Notes: generated by a model not told the origin, from the sequence alone. 64,000 nucleotides of DNA from Cedecea davisae DSM 4568 (GCF_000412335.2 NZ_KE161030.1:3199900-3263899); one strand, 5' to 3'; shown: positions 30,977 to 41,109, counted from the first letter of the stretch. Translations and numbers: made by a program.

Positions 30977-31735
30977 TTACTGGGAGTCGATGTCTTTCAG
31001 ATCGTCCTGAATCGCCGCCGCGTTCGGGTTGGCTTCCGGCTTCAGCTGTCCGCCATTCGCCAGGAAATCGTGGCGCTGGAAGTAAGCCTCTCGCACCGTA
31101 ATGTACGGATCGGAGGACTGGCGCAGCAGGCCGTCGGAGTCCAGCAACTGGGCGCGGGTTTCGATGCCTTCCACCGTCCATTTACCGATAGACATCGGCC
31201 AGGTCAGCCAGGAGAGCACCGGGTAAAGCGTATCGGCGAAGTCGCCGCCGTCTTCACGCACGGTAAAGCTTCCGTAACCCGGCAGCATCACATAAGGGCC
31301 ATAGCCCGCGCCGTAGTGGCCGAGCGTACTGCCGAAGCGGTGCGGTTCAACACGCTGCAATTTGGGGTTCGCCATACCGGCGACGTCGATAAAGCCGCCC
31401 ATCCCCAGCAGGGTATTAAGGAAGAAGCGCGTAAAGTGCACCATCCCCTGGTACGGGTCGCCCTGTACGAAGTAGTTCACCATCGTCGCAGGTTCTTCAA
31501 GGTTGCTGGTGAAGTTGCTCAGGCCGTTACGCGCCGGAACCGGCACGTAATCTCGCCATGCAACGGCCACCGGGCGCAGCACATACGGGTCCAACACGTT
31601 GTAGTTAAAGTTGAACATTGAACGGTTGAACCCTTCAAGCGGGTCCGAACGCCCCTGAGGCTGCTGGCTGCCGGAGCTGGCGCACCCCACTAAAACCGTG
31701 GTCGCCAGGGCAAGCCCTGTCAGGCGGAAATTCAT
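30977..31735 (-). CDS. mlaA: Outer-membrane lipoprotein MlaA
   Basis: Part of the Mla system that removes phospholipids from the outer leaflet of the outer membrane, working with OmpC/F porins and periplasmic MlaC. The lipobox LVGC is at about residues 15-18, followed by the conserved SDPLEGFNRSMFNFNYNVLD stretch. 252 residues (E. coli 251). The ATG at 31735 was chosen because it gives the signal peptide; the open frame upstream runs into ccmH. Only 13 bp separate it from the ccmH stop, so it is probably also transcribed from the ccm operon, which is unusual. Confidence 0.95.
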   Translation of the reverse strand: MNFRLTGLALATTVLVGCASSGSQQPQGRSDPLEGFNRSMFNFNYNVLDPYVLRPVAVAWRDYVPVPARNGLSNFTSNLEEPATMVNYFVQGDPYQGMVHFTRFFLNTLLGMGGFIDVAGMANPKLQRVEPHRFGSTLGHYGAGYGPYVMLPGYGSFTVREDGGDFADTLYPVLSWLTWPMSIGKWTVEGIETRAQLLDSDGLLRQSSDPYITVREAYFQRHDFLANGGQLKPEANPNAAAIQDDLKDIDSQ

Positions 31736-31748
31736 TAGCGTCTCCCTA

Positions 31749-32825
31749 TTATTGTTTGTCTGCGCTTTCAGTGGTGCCCGTTTCGCTTTGGGCCCCCGCC
31801 TGCTCGATGCTGCGCTCAATCACGGCGCGACGCCGATCGCCCGCCGGTAAAATTTTCAGCATTGTTTGCCACGCCCCAACCGCTTCACGGTAGCTCTGGC
31901 GCTCAAAAGCATTGAACGCCAGCAGGCTGAGCACGCGAATATTCGTGTGGTCATCTTTTAGCATTTCGCGGAGCAGGAGACCACCCAGCTGGTTGTCCTG
32001 CGCGTCGGCGGAGCGGGTCAATACTTCAGCATAGCCCAGCTTTGCTTCGGCGTTTGCGGGCGCAAGTTTATAAGCACGAGCAAAGGCTTGTGTGGCCGTA
32101 GTTGCGTTATTTAACACCATGCCGATGCGCCCAAGCATCATCCAGCCCTCAAGATTATCAGGCTGGAGCTGTAATCGCGTGCGTAATCCTAACCCAAGTC
32201 GCGCCATCTCTTCCATAGTCAGGGGCGCTGCCTGCTGGTCCAGAACACGTTTTAACAACGCGGGCGTCTCGGCGGTCGCCTGCTGCCAGGCCCTGACCTG
32301 GCCCAGCCCGGAGGTTTTCAGATAACTGCCAGCGCTTACCGCCACCAGCGCCAGCGCTCCGGGCAAAAACACCCACAGCGAGATTTTCCCGCCGGCCTGT
32401 TGGCCCGGATGAGCTTCATCGTCACCCGCAAGCGAAATCTTTTGCCGACGGCGACTTCGCAGCACAATCACCCCGATACCGCCGAAAACAAACAGCGCGG
32501 GAAGCGCCCACAGCACGAGGGTTGCCGGGGTTAAAGGCGGCTCATAGGTCACAAAGTGGCCGTAGCGCTCAACCATATAATCGATGATTTGCTGGCTGCT
32601 TTTGCCCTGCTGCATCAGCTCGTAGACCTTGAGCTTCATGTCAGAGGCAATCATCGAGTTGGAGTCGGCGATACTGTTGTTCTGGCATTTCGGGCAGCGC
32701 AGCTGCTCGGTAAGCTGACGGAACTGCTGCTCCTGCGCCTCATCTTTAAAGGTATAAGTGTCGATGGCGGCAGCCGCATGGCAGCTAAATGACACGGCAA
32801 TGAAAAAGAGCAATGCGCGCATCAT
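31749..32825 (-). CDS. ccmH: Cytochrome c maturation protein CcmH (with fused CcmI-like TPR part)
   Basis: Apocytochrome thiol-handling component of the haem ligation machinery. Signal peptide about 1-18, CxxC site as RCPKCQNNSIADSN (about 43-56), membrane helix about 100-122, then a second helix (about 150-168) and a C-terminal TPR region (about 190-340) equivalent to CcmI. This long form, 358 residues, is the E. coli arrangement. It overlaps ccmG by 4 bp. Confidence 0.94.
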   Translation of the reverse strand: MMRALLFFIAVSFSCHAAAAIDTYTFKDEAQEQQFRQLTEQLRCPKCQNNSIADSNSMIASDMKLKVYELMQQGKSSQQIIDYMVERYGHFVTYEPPLTPATLVLWALPALFVFGGIGVIVLRSRRRQKISLAGDDEAHPGQQAGGKISLWVFLPGALALVAVSAGSYLKTSGLGQVRAWQQATAETPALLKRVLDQQAAPLTMEEMARLGLGLRTRLQLQPDNLEGWMMLGRIGMVLNNATTATQAFARAYKLAPANAEAKLGYAEVLTRSADAQDNQLGGLLLREMLKDDHTNIRVLSLLAFNAFERQSYREAVGAWQTMLKILPAGDRRRAVIERSIEQAGAQSETGTTESADKQ

Positions 32826-33379
32826 GAGCCTGCCTCCTGGCTGTATTTATCCCACAGCGGCTTCAACTCCTCCCGCCAGACACGATCGTTAAGATCGCCC
32901 GCGTGGCGATAACGAATGATCCCTTTGCCGTCGATCAGGAACGTTTCCGGCGCGCCGTAGACGCCCAGATCCAGCCCCAGCATGCCGTTGCCGTCAAACA
33001 GGCTCAGCATGTACGGATTGCCGAGATCGCGCAGCCAGCCAATGGCCTTGTTACGGTCGTCTTTATAATTCATGCCCACCACGCGGATGCCCCGGGCGGA
33101 AAGCCCGTTGAGGAATTTATGCTCGGCACGGCAGGTTGGGCACCAGGTCGCCCAGACGTTAAGCAGCAGCGGCTTGCCGTCCGCCAGCACTTCACTGCCC
33201 CAGACTTTGCCGGGCTGCTCGAGAGATTCAAGGCGGAACACCGGCACAGGTTTGCCAATCAGCGCGGATTCTAGATCGGTCGGCGCTTCGCCCTGTGCGT
33301 TACGCGCCAGCTGCCAGAGCAGCAGCCCGGCCAGCACCAGGAAAAGCGCCAGCGGAATATAAAGATAACGGCGCTTCAT
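32822..33379 (-). CDS. ccmG: Thiol:disulfide interchange protein CcmG (DsbE)
   Basis: Membrane-anchored periplasmic thioredoxin-like protein that keeps apocytochrome CxxCH cysteines reduced. N-terminal anchor about 5-24, active site WATWCPTCRAEH at about 76-87, and the GVYGAPETFLIDGKGIIRYRH stretch typical of CcmG near 140. 185 residues as in E. coli. Overlaps ccmF and ccmH by 4 bp each. Confidence 0.95.
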   Translation of the reverse strand: MKRRYLYIPLALFLVLAGLLLWQLARNAQGEAPTDLESALIGKPVPVFRLESLEQPGKVWGSEVLADGKPLLLNVWATWCPTCRAEHKFLNGLSARGIRVVGMNYKDDRNKAIGWLRDLGNPYMLSLFDGNGMLGLDLGVYGAPETFLIDGKGIIRYRHAGDLNDRVWREELKPLWDKYSQEAGS

Positions 33380-35331
33380 GCTGCGGCCTCCGGCTTAAAT
33401 TTACGGCTACGGTAGCGAGGGTCGAACAGGCAGAACACACCGCCAAGCGCCATCAGCAGCCCGCCGGCCCAGATCCAGCGTACGAACGGCTTATAGTAGA
33501 GGCGAACCGCCCAGCTTCCGTCCTCCAGCTCTTCCCCCAGCGCGGCGTACAGGTCGCGGGTAAAACCGCCGTCTATGGCGGCCTCGGTCATCATCGCCCG
33601 GCTGCTGTTATAGAAGCGTTTCTCGGCGTGCAGCGTGGCTTCCGGTTTACCCTCACGCGTTACGTCGATAACGCCAACACCGCCGCGATAATTAGGGCCG
33701 GTTATCTCGCGCACTTCGCGGAACACAAAGTGATACTGGTGAATGTTGATGCTGTCCCCGGACTTCATGCGTACATCGCGCTCTACGCTGTAGCTCTGGC
33801 TAAAAGCGATGCCGACCACGGTCACCGCCAGGCCAAGATGTGCGGAGACCATGCCCCAGTGGCTGGCCGGAATTTTGCGTAACCCATCCCACAAACCGTG
33901 GCGATGCGTCGCCCGCTGATAAACCTCCACCAGCGCCAGCACAAACACCCAGACGGCCATCAGCAGGCCGACAACGGTCATCGCTTCGATGCGGTCCTGC
34001 ATCAGCCACGGTAACAGCAGCGACAATGCCAGGGTAATCACCACCGCCAGCAGCAGATGCTTACGCAGCTTACCCGGCTCGTCGCGCCGCCAGCGAACCA
34101 GCGGCCCAATCCCCAGCATCAGGGCAAACGGCGCCATCAGCGCGGTAAACATGGTATTGAAGAACGGCTCGCCGATGGAAATACTGCCCAGCCCGAGCTG
34201 CTTATGTACCAGCGGCAGCAGGGTCCCCAACAGCACGACCAGCATGGCGGCAATCAGCAGCACGTTGTTGCCGAGCAGGAAGGATTCACGCGACCAGAGA
34301 TCGTTGCTGACGCGGGAGCGAACCTTGCTGCCCTTCACCGCGTACAGCAGCAGCGAACCGCCGATGACTATCACCAGGAAGGCGAGGATAAACATGCCGC
34401 GCGCCGGATCGGAGGCAAAAGAGTGCACCGATACCAGCACGCCGGAACGAACCAGGAACGTGCCAAGCAGGCACAGCGAGAAGGCGCTAATCGCCAGCAG
34501 CACCGTCCAGGCCTTAAAGCTGCCGCGTTTTTCGGTGACGGAGAGCGAGTGGATAAGCGCCGTCCCCGCCAGCCACGGCATAAAGGAGGCATTTTCTACC
34601 GGGTCCCAGAACCACCAGCCGCCCCAGCCCAGTTCGTAATAGGCCCACGCCGAGCCGAGCACAATGCCGACGGTCAGGAAAGCCCAGGCCGCCAGCGTCC
34701 ACGGGCGGGTCCAGCGCGCCCAGGCGCTATCCAGCCTGCCGCCCAGCAGTGCGGCGATAGCAAAAGCAAACGCCACCGAGAAGCCGACATAGCCCATATA
34801 CAGCAGCGGCGGGTGCAGGATAAGCCCGATGTCCTGGAGCAATGGGTTAAGATCCCGCCCTTCAAGCGGGTAGTCCGGCAGCGTGCGGATAAACGGGTTG
34901 GAGGTGAAAATAATAAACAGCAGGAAGCCAAAATTGATCATGCCCATTACCGCCAGCACGCGGGCATGATCCTCCTGGGGCATGCGCCGGGCCGTAAGCG
35001 AAACGGCAAATGTCCAGCCGCTCATCATCAGCACCCACAACATCAATGAACCTTCGTGCGCGCCCCAGGTCGCCGCCACTCGATACCATACCGGCAGTTC
35101 GGTATTGGAGTTGTTGGCGACGTACAACACGCTGAAGTCGTTGACCACAAAAGCGTTCACCAGAATCAGGAACGAAGCGCATAAAGTGATAAACAGCGCC
35201 CAGCTAAACGGCCTGCCGGAGGCCATCAGCCGCTTATCGCCGCGAGCCACGCCCCACAGCGGGTAAACGCCCAGCAACAGCGACCAGCCAAGCGCCAGGC
35301 AAAGCAGAACATTTCCGATTTCCGGCATCAT
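33376..35331 (-). CDS. ccmF: Haem lyase CcmF
   Basis: Large integral membrane protein of the haem ligation complex; attaches haem from CcmE to apocytochrome c. The tryptophan-rich WWD motif reads [20 protein letters not shown] (about 231-250). About 15 membrane segments are visible. 651 residues (E. coli 647). Overlaps ccmE and ccmG by 4 bp each. Confidence 0.96.
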   Translation of the reverse strand: MMPEIGNVLLCLALGWSLLLGVYPLWGVARGDKRLMASGRPFSWALFITLCASFLILVNAFVVNDFSVLYVANNSNTELPVWYRVAATWGAHEGSLMLWVLMMSGWTFAVSLTARRMPQEDHARVLAVMGMINFGFLLFIIFTSNPFIRTLPDYPLEGRDLNPLLQDIGLILHPPLLYMGYVGFSVAFAFAIAALLGGRLDSAWARWTRPWTLAAWAFLTVGIVLGSAWAYYELGWGGWWFWDPVENASFMPWLAGTALIHSLSVTEKRGSFKAWTVLLAISAFSLCLLGTFLVRSGVLVSVHSFASDPARGMFILAFLVIVIGGSLLLYAVKGSKVRSRVSNDLWSRESFLLGNNVLLIAAMLVVLLGTLLPLVHKQLGLGSISIGEPFFNTMFTALMAPFALMLGIGPLVRWRRDEPGKLRKHLLLAVVITLALSLLLPWLMQDRIEAMTVVGLLMAVWVFVLALVEVYQRATHRHGLWDGLRKIPASHWGMVSAHLGLAVTVVGIAFSQSYSVERDVRMKSGDSINIHQYHFVFREVREITGPNYRGGVGVIDVTREGKPEATLHAEKRFYNSSRAMMTEAAIDGGFTRDLYAALGEELEDGSWAVRLYYKPFVRWIWAGGLLMALGGVFCLFDPRYRSRKFKPEAAA

Positions 35332-35807
35332 GGGGCGCTGTCCTTATACACTTCCGGCGGCTGCTGATGATTCTGCTCCATTGCCGCTTTAACCTCCGGC
35401 GGGGTGTAGTTTTCATCGTGCTTCGCCAGCACTTCTTTGGCATGGATTAGGGTCGCGCCTTCCATTACGCCCTGAGCTACCACGCCCTGCCCCTCGCGGA
35501 ACAGATCCGGCAGAATGCCTTCATAGGTGACATCCACCACGCCGCGCGCGTCGTAGAGCTTAAAGCTTACCTTCAGGCTTTTGCTGTCCCGCTTCACGCT
35601 TCCCGGCATTACCATGCCGCCGATTCGCAGACGCTGCCCGGTTTCCGGCATCAGCTGGCTTTCGCCTTTGCCATAGATAATTTCGCCGGGGGTATAAAAC
35701 AGATCGATATTGCTGCGCAGGGCGTACAGCACAAGGGTGATTGTCAGCCCCAGCCCGGCCAGCACCGCCACGGCCAGATAGAGCCGGTTTTTACGACGAG
35801 GATTCAC
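35328..35807 (-). CDS. ccmE: Haem chaperone CcmE
   Basis: Binds haem covalently in the periplasm and passes it to CcmF. N-terminal anchor about 9-29; the haem-binding histidine is in [13 protein letters not shown] (about residue 130), with the following tyrosine ligand. 159 residues, as E. coli. Directly abuts ccmD and overlaps ccmF by 4 bp. Confidence 0.96.
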   Translation of the reverse strand: MNPRRKNRLYLAVAVLAGLGLTITLVLYALRSNIDLFYTPGEIIYGKGESQLMPETGQRLRIGGMVMPGSVKRDSKSLKVSFKLYDARGVVDVTYEGILPDLFREGQGVVAQGVMEGATLIHAKEVLAKHDENYTPPEVKAAMEQNHQQPPEVYKDSAP

Positions 35808-36020
35808 TTATGCACTCTCCTGACGCTGACGTGCGGCATTGACCCGCTGCTCTCTTGCCTGCTGGCGAGCCACCGCCCGCAGAATGGCGCGGTGCTGATA
35901 GCGGCTGTGGAAAACCAGCCCCAGCAGAGGCAGCAGCGTGAAGGCCACCGCCAGCCAGACGTAAAAGGCGTAGCCGCCCATCGCGAAGAATTCGCTCCAG
36001 TGAGTAAACGCCCACGTCAT
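35808..36020 (-). CDS. ccmD: Haem exporter protein CcmD
   Basis: Small single-pass membrane protein, 70 residues, that helps release holo-CcmE from the CcmABC complex. Membrane helix about 17-37 after TPHWSEFFAMGGYAFYVW-like N-terminus (here MTWAFTHWSEFFAMGG), then a basic tail. Overlaps ccmC by 4 bp and abuts ccmE. Confidence 0.93.
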   Translation of the reverse strand: MTWAFTHWSEFFAMGGYAFYVWLAVAFTLLPLLGLVFHSRYQHRAILRAVARQQAREQRVNAARQRQESA

Positions 36021-36757
36021 GATTTTGCTCCTTTGCCGTTAGCAAGCGCTAACACCCACGGACGACGGCTCTCCTGCAACAGCAGCAGGTTGCGCATGCG
36101 CATTAGCGTCAGGGTAATAAACAGCGCCAGGAAGCCAAAAATAGTCCAGCGCAGCGGCGTGCGCATTGAAGGGTCGATGGATTGCTGCATATTGGTGGAG
36201 CCTTGATGCAGCGTGTTCCACCACTCCACGGAGAAATGAATAATCGGCAAGTTCACCACGCCCACCAGCACCAGGATACCTGCGGCACGCCCCGCCTGAC
36301 GGCGGTCATCGAAGGCGCTGTAAAGCGCAATCGCGCCCACATACAGGAACAGCAGCACCAGCTCGGAGGTGAGCCGTGCATCCCAGATCCACCAGGTTCC
36401 CCACATCGGCTTGCCCCAGGCAGAGCCGGTTACCAGCGCGATAAAAGTAAATGCCGCACCCACCGGTGCCATTGCCATAACCGCGAGATCGGCGGTTTTT
36501 ATCTGCCACACCAGGCCGATAAAAGCGGCAATCGCCATGCTGGCGTAAATGCCCATCGACCACATGGCCGCCGGCACGTGCAGGTACATAATCCGGTAGC
36601 TCTGCCCCTGCTGATAGTCCGCGGGAGCAATACCGAAGCCCCAGACGCAGCCCACCACCAGCAGTATCGCGCTGGCGGCAGCCAGCCACGGCAGAAGCCG
36701 GCCGCAGAAGTGATACAGCCGCTCGGGTTTAGCAAGCTGATGTAATGTTTTCCACAT
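36017..36757 (-). CDS. ccmC: Haem exporter subunit CcmC
   Basis: Loads haem onto CcmE. Six hydrophobic segments, with the WWD haem-handling motif GTWWIWDARLTSELVLL (about 125-141) and flanking histidines (about 60 and 184). 246 residues (E. coli 245). 29 bp after ccmB. Confidence 0.95.
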   Translation of the reverse strand: MWKTLHQLAKPERLYHFCGRLLPWLAAASAILLVVGCVWGFGIAPADYQQGQSYRIMYLHVPAAMWSMGIYASMAIAAFIGLVWQIKTADLAVMAMAPVGAAFTFIALVTGSAWGKPMWGTWWIWDARLTSELVLLFLYVGAIALYSAFDDRRQAGRAAGILVLVGVVNLPIIHFSVEWWNTLHQGSTNMQQSIDPSMRTPLRWTIFGFLALFITLTLMRMRNLLLLQESRRPWVLALANGKGAKS

Positions 36758-36786
36758 AGTTTTTGCTCACAAAACAAAGAATAAAG

Positions 36787-37446
36787 TTATTGCACGCTTA
36801 CCCGCAGCGCCGCTGCGGTGGCAAACGGGCTAAGCGTGGCGCTCCCGGCCAGTAACGCGCCAAGAATAGCCATATAGCCCTCCACCGGCAGATGCATCGA
36901 GGCGGCATCCATCGCGGCGGTAGCAAAGATTAGTAGCGGGATTGTCAGCGGAAGCACCAGCAGGCTGAGCAGCACGCCGCCCCGCTTCAGGCCGACCGTT
37001 AACCCCACGCCGGGCGCGCCGAGGAAGCTCAAGGTTGGCGTCCCCAGCAGTAAAGTGGCTGCCATCACCCGCCAGCCGTAAAAGTCCAGCCCCAGCAGCA
37101 GCGCGGCCAGCGGCGAAAGCAATAACAGCGGCAGCCCTGTCACCACCCAGTGAGCGGTCACTTTCGCCAGCACCACCAGCGGTAAAGGCACCGGCATCAG
37201 CATCAGCTGTTCCAGCGAGCCGTCCTGAAAGTCGTCCCGGAATAACCTGTCCATTGCCATCAGCGAGGCCAGCAGCGCCGCAACCCAGATAATGCCCGGA
37301 GCAATACGCGCCAGCAGTTGAGGTTCCGGGCCAATGCCCAGCGGGAACAAAGTAATGACAATCAGGAAGAACCACAGCGGGTTGGCGATTTCCGCCCCGC
37401 GACGAAACACTACCCGCAGCTCGCGCCAGAAAATACGCCGCATCAT
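36787..37446 (-). CDS. ccmB: Haem exporter subunit CcmB
   Basis: Membrane component of the CcmAB ABC transporter that powers release of CcmE from CcmC. About six membrane segments; the conserved [18 protein letters not shown] stretch is present ([15 protein letters not shown], about 69-83). 219 residues, as E. coli. Overlaps ccmA by 4 bp. Confidence 0.95.
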   Translation of the reverse strand: MMRRIFWRELRVVFRRGAEIANPLWFFLIVITLFPLGIGPEPQLLARIAPGIIWVAALLASLMAMDRLFRDDFQDGSLEQLMLMPVPLPLVVLAKVTAHWVVTGLPLLLLSPLAALLLGLDFYGWRVMAATLLLGTPTLSFLGAPGVGLTVGLKRGGVLLSLLVLPLTIPLLIFATAAMDAASMHLPVEGYMAILGALLAGSATLSPFATAAALRVSVQ

Positions 37447-38048
37447 TGGACGCTGCCCTGCAAATGGATCTGGCGAACCGCACAGCCGAGCGGCTGATGG
37501 CTGGTAAGAACAACCATTCCGCCCGCATCGGCATGCTGGCGCAGGCGCTGAGTTAATTTTTCGATGCCGGTCGCATCCAGCGCGGTAAAGGGTTCATCAA
37601 GAAGCCACAGCTTTGCCGTGGAGAGCCACAGGCGAGCGAGCGCGGCGCGGCGCTGCTGCCCGGCGGAAAGTTGGTTAACGGGTAAATCTTCAAACCCGAG
37701 CAGCCCGATTTGCTCCAGAGCGTGCCAGCGCTGCGCTTCGGCAACATCGGCATGGAAAAAAGTGAGGTTTTCAAACGGCGTGAGAACGGTTTTGATGCCT
37801 GCCTGGTGGCCAATCCACAGCAAGTCATCATGGAATAAATCCCGCTGGCGGCTCAGCGGCTGTGCCTGCCAGAATACATCCCCTTCATCGGCCTGGGCCA
37901 GACCAGCAAGAATACGCAGAAGCGTGGTTTTTCCTGCGCCGTTTTGGCCCGCCACCTGCACCATTTCGCCCGGCTCAACGCGAAATGACAGCGCATTGAA
38001 CAGCGTGCGTTCATCACGCTGGCAGGTCAGTTGTCGGGCTTCTAACAT
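37443..38048 (-). CDS. ccmA: ABC transporter ATP-binding protein CcmA
   Basis: ATPase of the cytochrome c maturation ABC transporter. Walker [12 protein letters not shown] (about 34-44), signature [14 protein letters not shown] (about 126-139), Walker [13 protein letters not shown] (about 147-158). 201 residues. First gene of ccmABCDEFGH; divergent from yfdC across about 200 bp that must hold the operon promoter. No FNR-like site was recognised by eye. Confidence 0.94.
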   Translation of the reverse strand: MLEARQLTCQRDERTLFNALSFRVEPGEMVQVAGQNGAGKTTLLRILAGLAQADEGDVFWQAQPLSRQRDLFHDDLLWIGHQAGIKTVLTPFENLTFFHADVAEAQRWHALEQIGLLGFEDLPVNQLSAGQQRRAALARLWLSTAKLWLLDEPFTALDATGIEKLTQRLRQHADAGGMVVLTSHQPLGCAVRQIHLQGSVQ

Positions 38049-38249
38049 CGGGAGGCGCTCCTTGTCTCAGGTGGCGCCAAGCATATCATATTGCCCCATT
38101 TTCTTCAGTCCGCGCCCGCGCTACGGCCTACTCCATTAGAGTTATTCCTGTTACTCAGATCAAAGCAGGGACGATTTTTCCCATTAATCACGAGCAGGAG
38201 GCAAAAACCGCTACGCTTAAAAGACCGTTTTCTGACGCGGAACCGCCCA

Positions 38250-39158
38250 ATGGACAAGATTGCAAACGACAAGCTAAGTAAAACCGACGAGCTGGAAGTG
38301 GACAGCGAAGAGAACACCAGCGGGAAACAAATTGAGCTGGATGAAGACCGCCTGCCCTCCGGCGCGATGGCTATCCACGAGCATATTCGCCACGACGGGC
38401 AGAAAGAGCTGGAGCGGGACGGCATGGCGCTGTTCTGGTCCGCCGTAGCGGCGGGGCTTTCCATCGGCGCTTCATTTCTGGCTAAGGGCATTTTTCACGT
38501 TAACCTGGTCGGCGTGCCGGGCAGCTTTTTGCTGGAAAACCTCGGCTACACATTCGGCTTTATTATCGTGATTATGGCGCGCCAGCAGCTGTTTACCGAA
38601 AACACCGTTACCGCCGTGCTGCCGGTAATGCAGCACCCAACGGCCAGTAATTTCTGGCTGCTAATGCGGCTGTGGGGCATTGTGCTGCTCGGCAACATCG
38701 TCGGCACCGCGCTGGCGGCGCTGGCTTTTGAATACATGCCAATCTTTGACGAAGCCACCCGCCAGGCGTTCGATGATATCGGCATGAAAGTGATGGAAAA
38801 CCCGCCGGGCGAGATGTTCGCCAATGCCATTATCTCGGGCTGGATTATCGCCACTATGGTGTGGATGTTCCCCGCCGCAGGCTCGGCAAAAATCTTCGTC
38901 ATCGTGTTGATGACGTGGCTGGTAGCCCTGGGCGATTTAACCCACATCGTGGTTGGCTCGGTAGAAATCCTCTACCTGGTGTTCAACGGCACGCTGCACT
39001 GGAGCGAGTTCTTCTGGCCGTTCGCCCTGCCGACTCTGGCAGGCAATATCTGCGGCGGCACCTTTATCTTCGCGCTCATTAGCCACGCACAGATCCGCAA
39101 CGATATGAGCAATAAGAAGAAAGCCGAGGCTAAGCGGAAGCAGGAATCGGAAAGATAA
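38250..39158 (+). CDS. yfdC: FNT-family formate/nitrite transporter-like protein YfdC
   Basis: Inner-membrane protein of the formate/nitrite channel superfamily, with an acidic/basic cytoplasmic N-terminus of about 60 residues and six membrane segments. 302 residues from the ATG at 38250, matching the E. coli start (MDNDKIDQ); the upstream open frame overlaps the ccmA control region. The transported ion is not established for YfdC. Followed by argW as in E. coli, which marks this point as backbone. Confidence 0.93.
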   Translation: MDKIANDKLSKTDELEVDSEENTSGKQIELDEDRLPSGAMAIHEHIRHDGQKELERDGMALFWSAVAAGLSIGASFLAKGIFHVNLVGVPGSFLLENLGYTFGFIIVIMARQQLFTENTVTAVLPVMQHPTASNFWLLMRLWGIVLLGNIVGTALAALAFEYMPIFDEATRQAFDDIGMKVMENPPGEMFANAIISGWIIATMVWMFPAAGSAKIFVIVLMTWLVALGDLTHIVVGSVEILYLVFNGTLHWSEFFWPFALPTLAGNICGGTFIFALISHAQIRNDMSNKKKAEAKRKQESER

Positions 39159-39263
39159 AAGTGTTGCGGCTCAAAGTATGGCGGGTAAATTGTACAGGAA
39201 TCAGGCAAACAGCACTGTAACCCCTTAACCTGGCGACAAAAGCGGGTATACTACGCCCGCTGC

Positions 39264-39338
39264 GTTCCCTTAGTTAAATGGATATAACGAGCCCCTCCTA
39301 AGGGCTAGTTGCAGGTTCGATTCCTGCAGGGAACGCCA
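39264..39338 (+). tRNA. argW: tRNA-Arg (anticodon CCU)
   Basis: 75-nt cloverleaf including the encoded CCA. Acceptor GTTCCCT pairs with AGGGAAC; the anticodon stem-loop GAGCCCCTCCTAAGGGCT carries CCT; the T arm GCAGGTTCGATTCCTGC is perfect. The body is almost the same as E. coli argW, with compensatory changes in the acceptor stem. argW is a classic integration site for prophages and islands in enterics, but no integrase follows here. Confidence 0.98.
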
Positions 39339-39497
39339 TGTTATCCCCCTTCCAAAGCGCAGCTCCTTCTTCTTTGCTCTTAAAGAAAAATAATTAGCAT
39401 TATCAATTAAATGTACCGTATTAGCCCGCATTCTGGCACTGATCCTGGTGTTAAGGGTATAATCCCGGGAATTATTTAATCAGCCCTGAAGAAAATC

Positions 39498-40037
39498 ATG
39501 ACAAAACTCACACTACAAGAGCAGATGCTTAAAGCTGGATTAGTCAGCAGTAAAAAGATGGCTAAGGTGCAGAGAACAGCTAAAAAATCACGCGTTCAGG
39601 CTCGTGAGGCGAGAGAGGCCGTTGAAGCCAATAAACAGGCTCAGGTTGAGCGTGATAAAGAGCTGAGCGAGCAGCAGAAGCAGGCCGCTATCGCAAAAGA
39701 GTATAAAGCTCAGATTAAACAGCTGATTGAAATGAACAGAATTGTTATTTCGAGGGGCGATATTGGCTATAACTTCACGGACAATAACTTAATTAAAAAA
39801 GTTTACGTTGATAAGACAACTCAGGCTCAGCTAACCAACGGCCGCCTGGCCATTGCTCGCCTGGTTTCGGACAAGAATCCTGAAGGCGAATACGCAATTA
39901 TTCCCGCCATTGTCGCGGATAAAATCAAACAGCGTGATGCCAGCTTTATCGTATTAAGCAGCGAACTCACCCAGGATGCAAAAGACGAAGACGATCCGTA
40001 CGCTGACTTTGTCGTGCCTGACGATTTGATGTGGTAA
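39498..40037 (+). CDS. yaiL: YaiL family (DUF2058) nucleic-acid-associated protein
   Basis: Highly charged 179-residue cytoplasmic protein. Residues about 1-85 form a Lys/Glu/Gln-rich helix (coiled coil), then a small conserved C-terminal domain ending DDLMW. It matches E. coli YaiL (DUF2058), described as a polynucleotide-associated protein of unclear role. In E. coli yaiL is in a different region, so its place behind argW is a local rearrangement. Confidence 0.88.
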   Translation: MTKLTLQEQMLKAGLVSSKKMAKVQRTAKKSRVQAREAREAVEANKQAQVERDKELSEQQKQAAIAKEYKAQIKQLIEMNRIVISRGDIGYNFTDNNLIKKVYVDKTTQAQLTNGRLAIARLVSDKNPEGEYAIIPAIVADKIKQRDASFIVLSSELTQDAKDEDDPYADFVVPDDLMW

Positions 40038-40099
40038 GCGGGCTTTACCGGCCTTCAATGACTTAGCAGCAGCCCCGGACATTAACTTAGAGACGACTT

Positions 40100-40345
40100 A
40101 TGAATAATGAAGTACCGCTGAAATTCTATGACATCGCGGATGAGTATTCGACCGAAACCGCAAAACCGGTTAGCGAGGAAGAACGCGATCGCCTGGCGCA
40201 CTATTTCCAGTTGCTGATTACCCGCCTGATGAACAACGAGGAAATCAGCGAAGAAGCGCAGAAAGAGATGGCGACTGAAGCCGGTATCGACGAGCAGCGC
40301 ATCGATGAGATTGCAGAATTCCTGAACCAGTGGGGCAACGAGTAG
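40100..40345 (+). CDS. ymjA: YmjA family (DUF2543) protein
   Basis: Acidic 81-residue protein, nearly identical in pattern to E. coli YmjA: starts with a [14 protein letters not shown] segment and ends [10 protein letters not shown]. No function is known. It follows yaiL by 62 bp on the same strand and converges with the pseudouridine synthase gene. In E. coli ymjA lies elsewhere. Confidence 0.9.
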   Translation: MNNEVPLKFYDIADEYSTETAKPVSEEERDRLAHYFQLLITRLMNNEEISEEAQKEMATEAGIDEQRIDEIAEFLNQWGNE

Positions 40346-40410
40346 CCTCCCCTGAGGCTATTTCCGTAGCGCCGCCTATTATCTGGCGACGGCACTTGAT
40401 GCTGCCGTCT

Positions 40411-41109
40411 TCAGAACGGGCTGGCGTGACGAGCTTTGATCTCTTCCCCGCTAACGGGATGCACAAAATGAAGTTCGCTGGCGTGCAGCATTAGCCGCGG
40501 CGTGTGCTCAGTGCCGGGCTGCAAAAGACCGCCGTACAGGTCGCAGCCTAATATAGGGTGGCCCAGTTGCTGGCAGTGAATGCGGAGCTGATGAGTTCGC
40601 CCGGTCTCCGGCGTGAGCTGTACCCGCGTCAGCGGCAATAAGGTCCCCTCCCCTGACTCTCGAGAAAACCGCTCAACAACCCGATAGCGGGAACGCGCAG
40701 GCTTGCCATTGATAGCGCAAATCGACATCAGCGGAAACAGCGCAGGGTCTTTGGCAATCGCCGCATCTATTACCCCTTCGTCATCATTCAGATGCCCGCA
40801 GAGCAGCGCGCTGTACACTTTAGTCACCGAACGCTGGCTGAACTGCTGGCACAGCGCGGCATTAATAGCCTTATTGAGCGCAACCACCATCAGCCCGGAA
40901 GTCCCGAAATCAAGCCGGTGAACCAAAGTGCAGCCGGGGAATAGCTTCACCAGTCGATAATGCACCGAGTCGAGATTTTGTGGATTTTTCCCGGAAAGAC
41001 TCAGCAGCCCTGCGGGCTTGTTGATAAGCAGCAGGTGCTCGTCCTGATAAAGGATCTCTATCTCTTCGCGGCACGGTGGGGCAATAAAAGTATCAACTAT
41101 GGTAGACAT
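40411..41109 (-). CDS. RluA-family RNA pseudouridine synthase
   Basis: Isomerises uridine to pseudouridine in rRNA or tRNA; the exact target is unknown. The catalytic aspartate is in VHRLDFGTSGLMV (about residues 61-73), with LTPETGRTHQLRIH and the GHPILGCDLYGG motif C-terminal. 232 residues from the ATG at 41109 (MSTIVDTF); the longer frame upstream has no family similarity. There is no S4 domain, which favours the RluA-like short class over RluC/D. Stands alone, convergent with ymjA. Confidence 0.87.
   Translation of the reverse strand: MSTIVDTFIAPPCREEIEILYQDEHLLLINKPAGLLSLSGKNPQNLDSVHYRLVKLFPGCTLVHRLDFGTSGLMVVALNKAINAALCQQFSQRSVTKVYSALLCGHLNDDEGVIDAAIAKDPALFPLMSICAINGKPARSRYRVVERFSRESGEGTLLPLTRVQLTPETGRTHQLRIHCQQLGHPILGCDLYGGLLQPGTEHTPRLMLHASELHFVHPVSGEEIKARHASPF

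Noticed and set aside
34057-35049. A 330-codon + strand open frame opposite ccmF
   Set aside because: Composition is Gln/Arg/His-rich and it mirrors ccmF codons; not a real gene.
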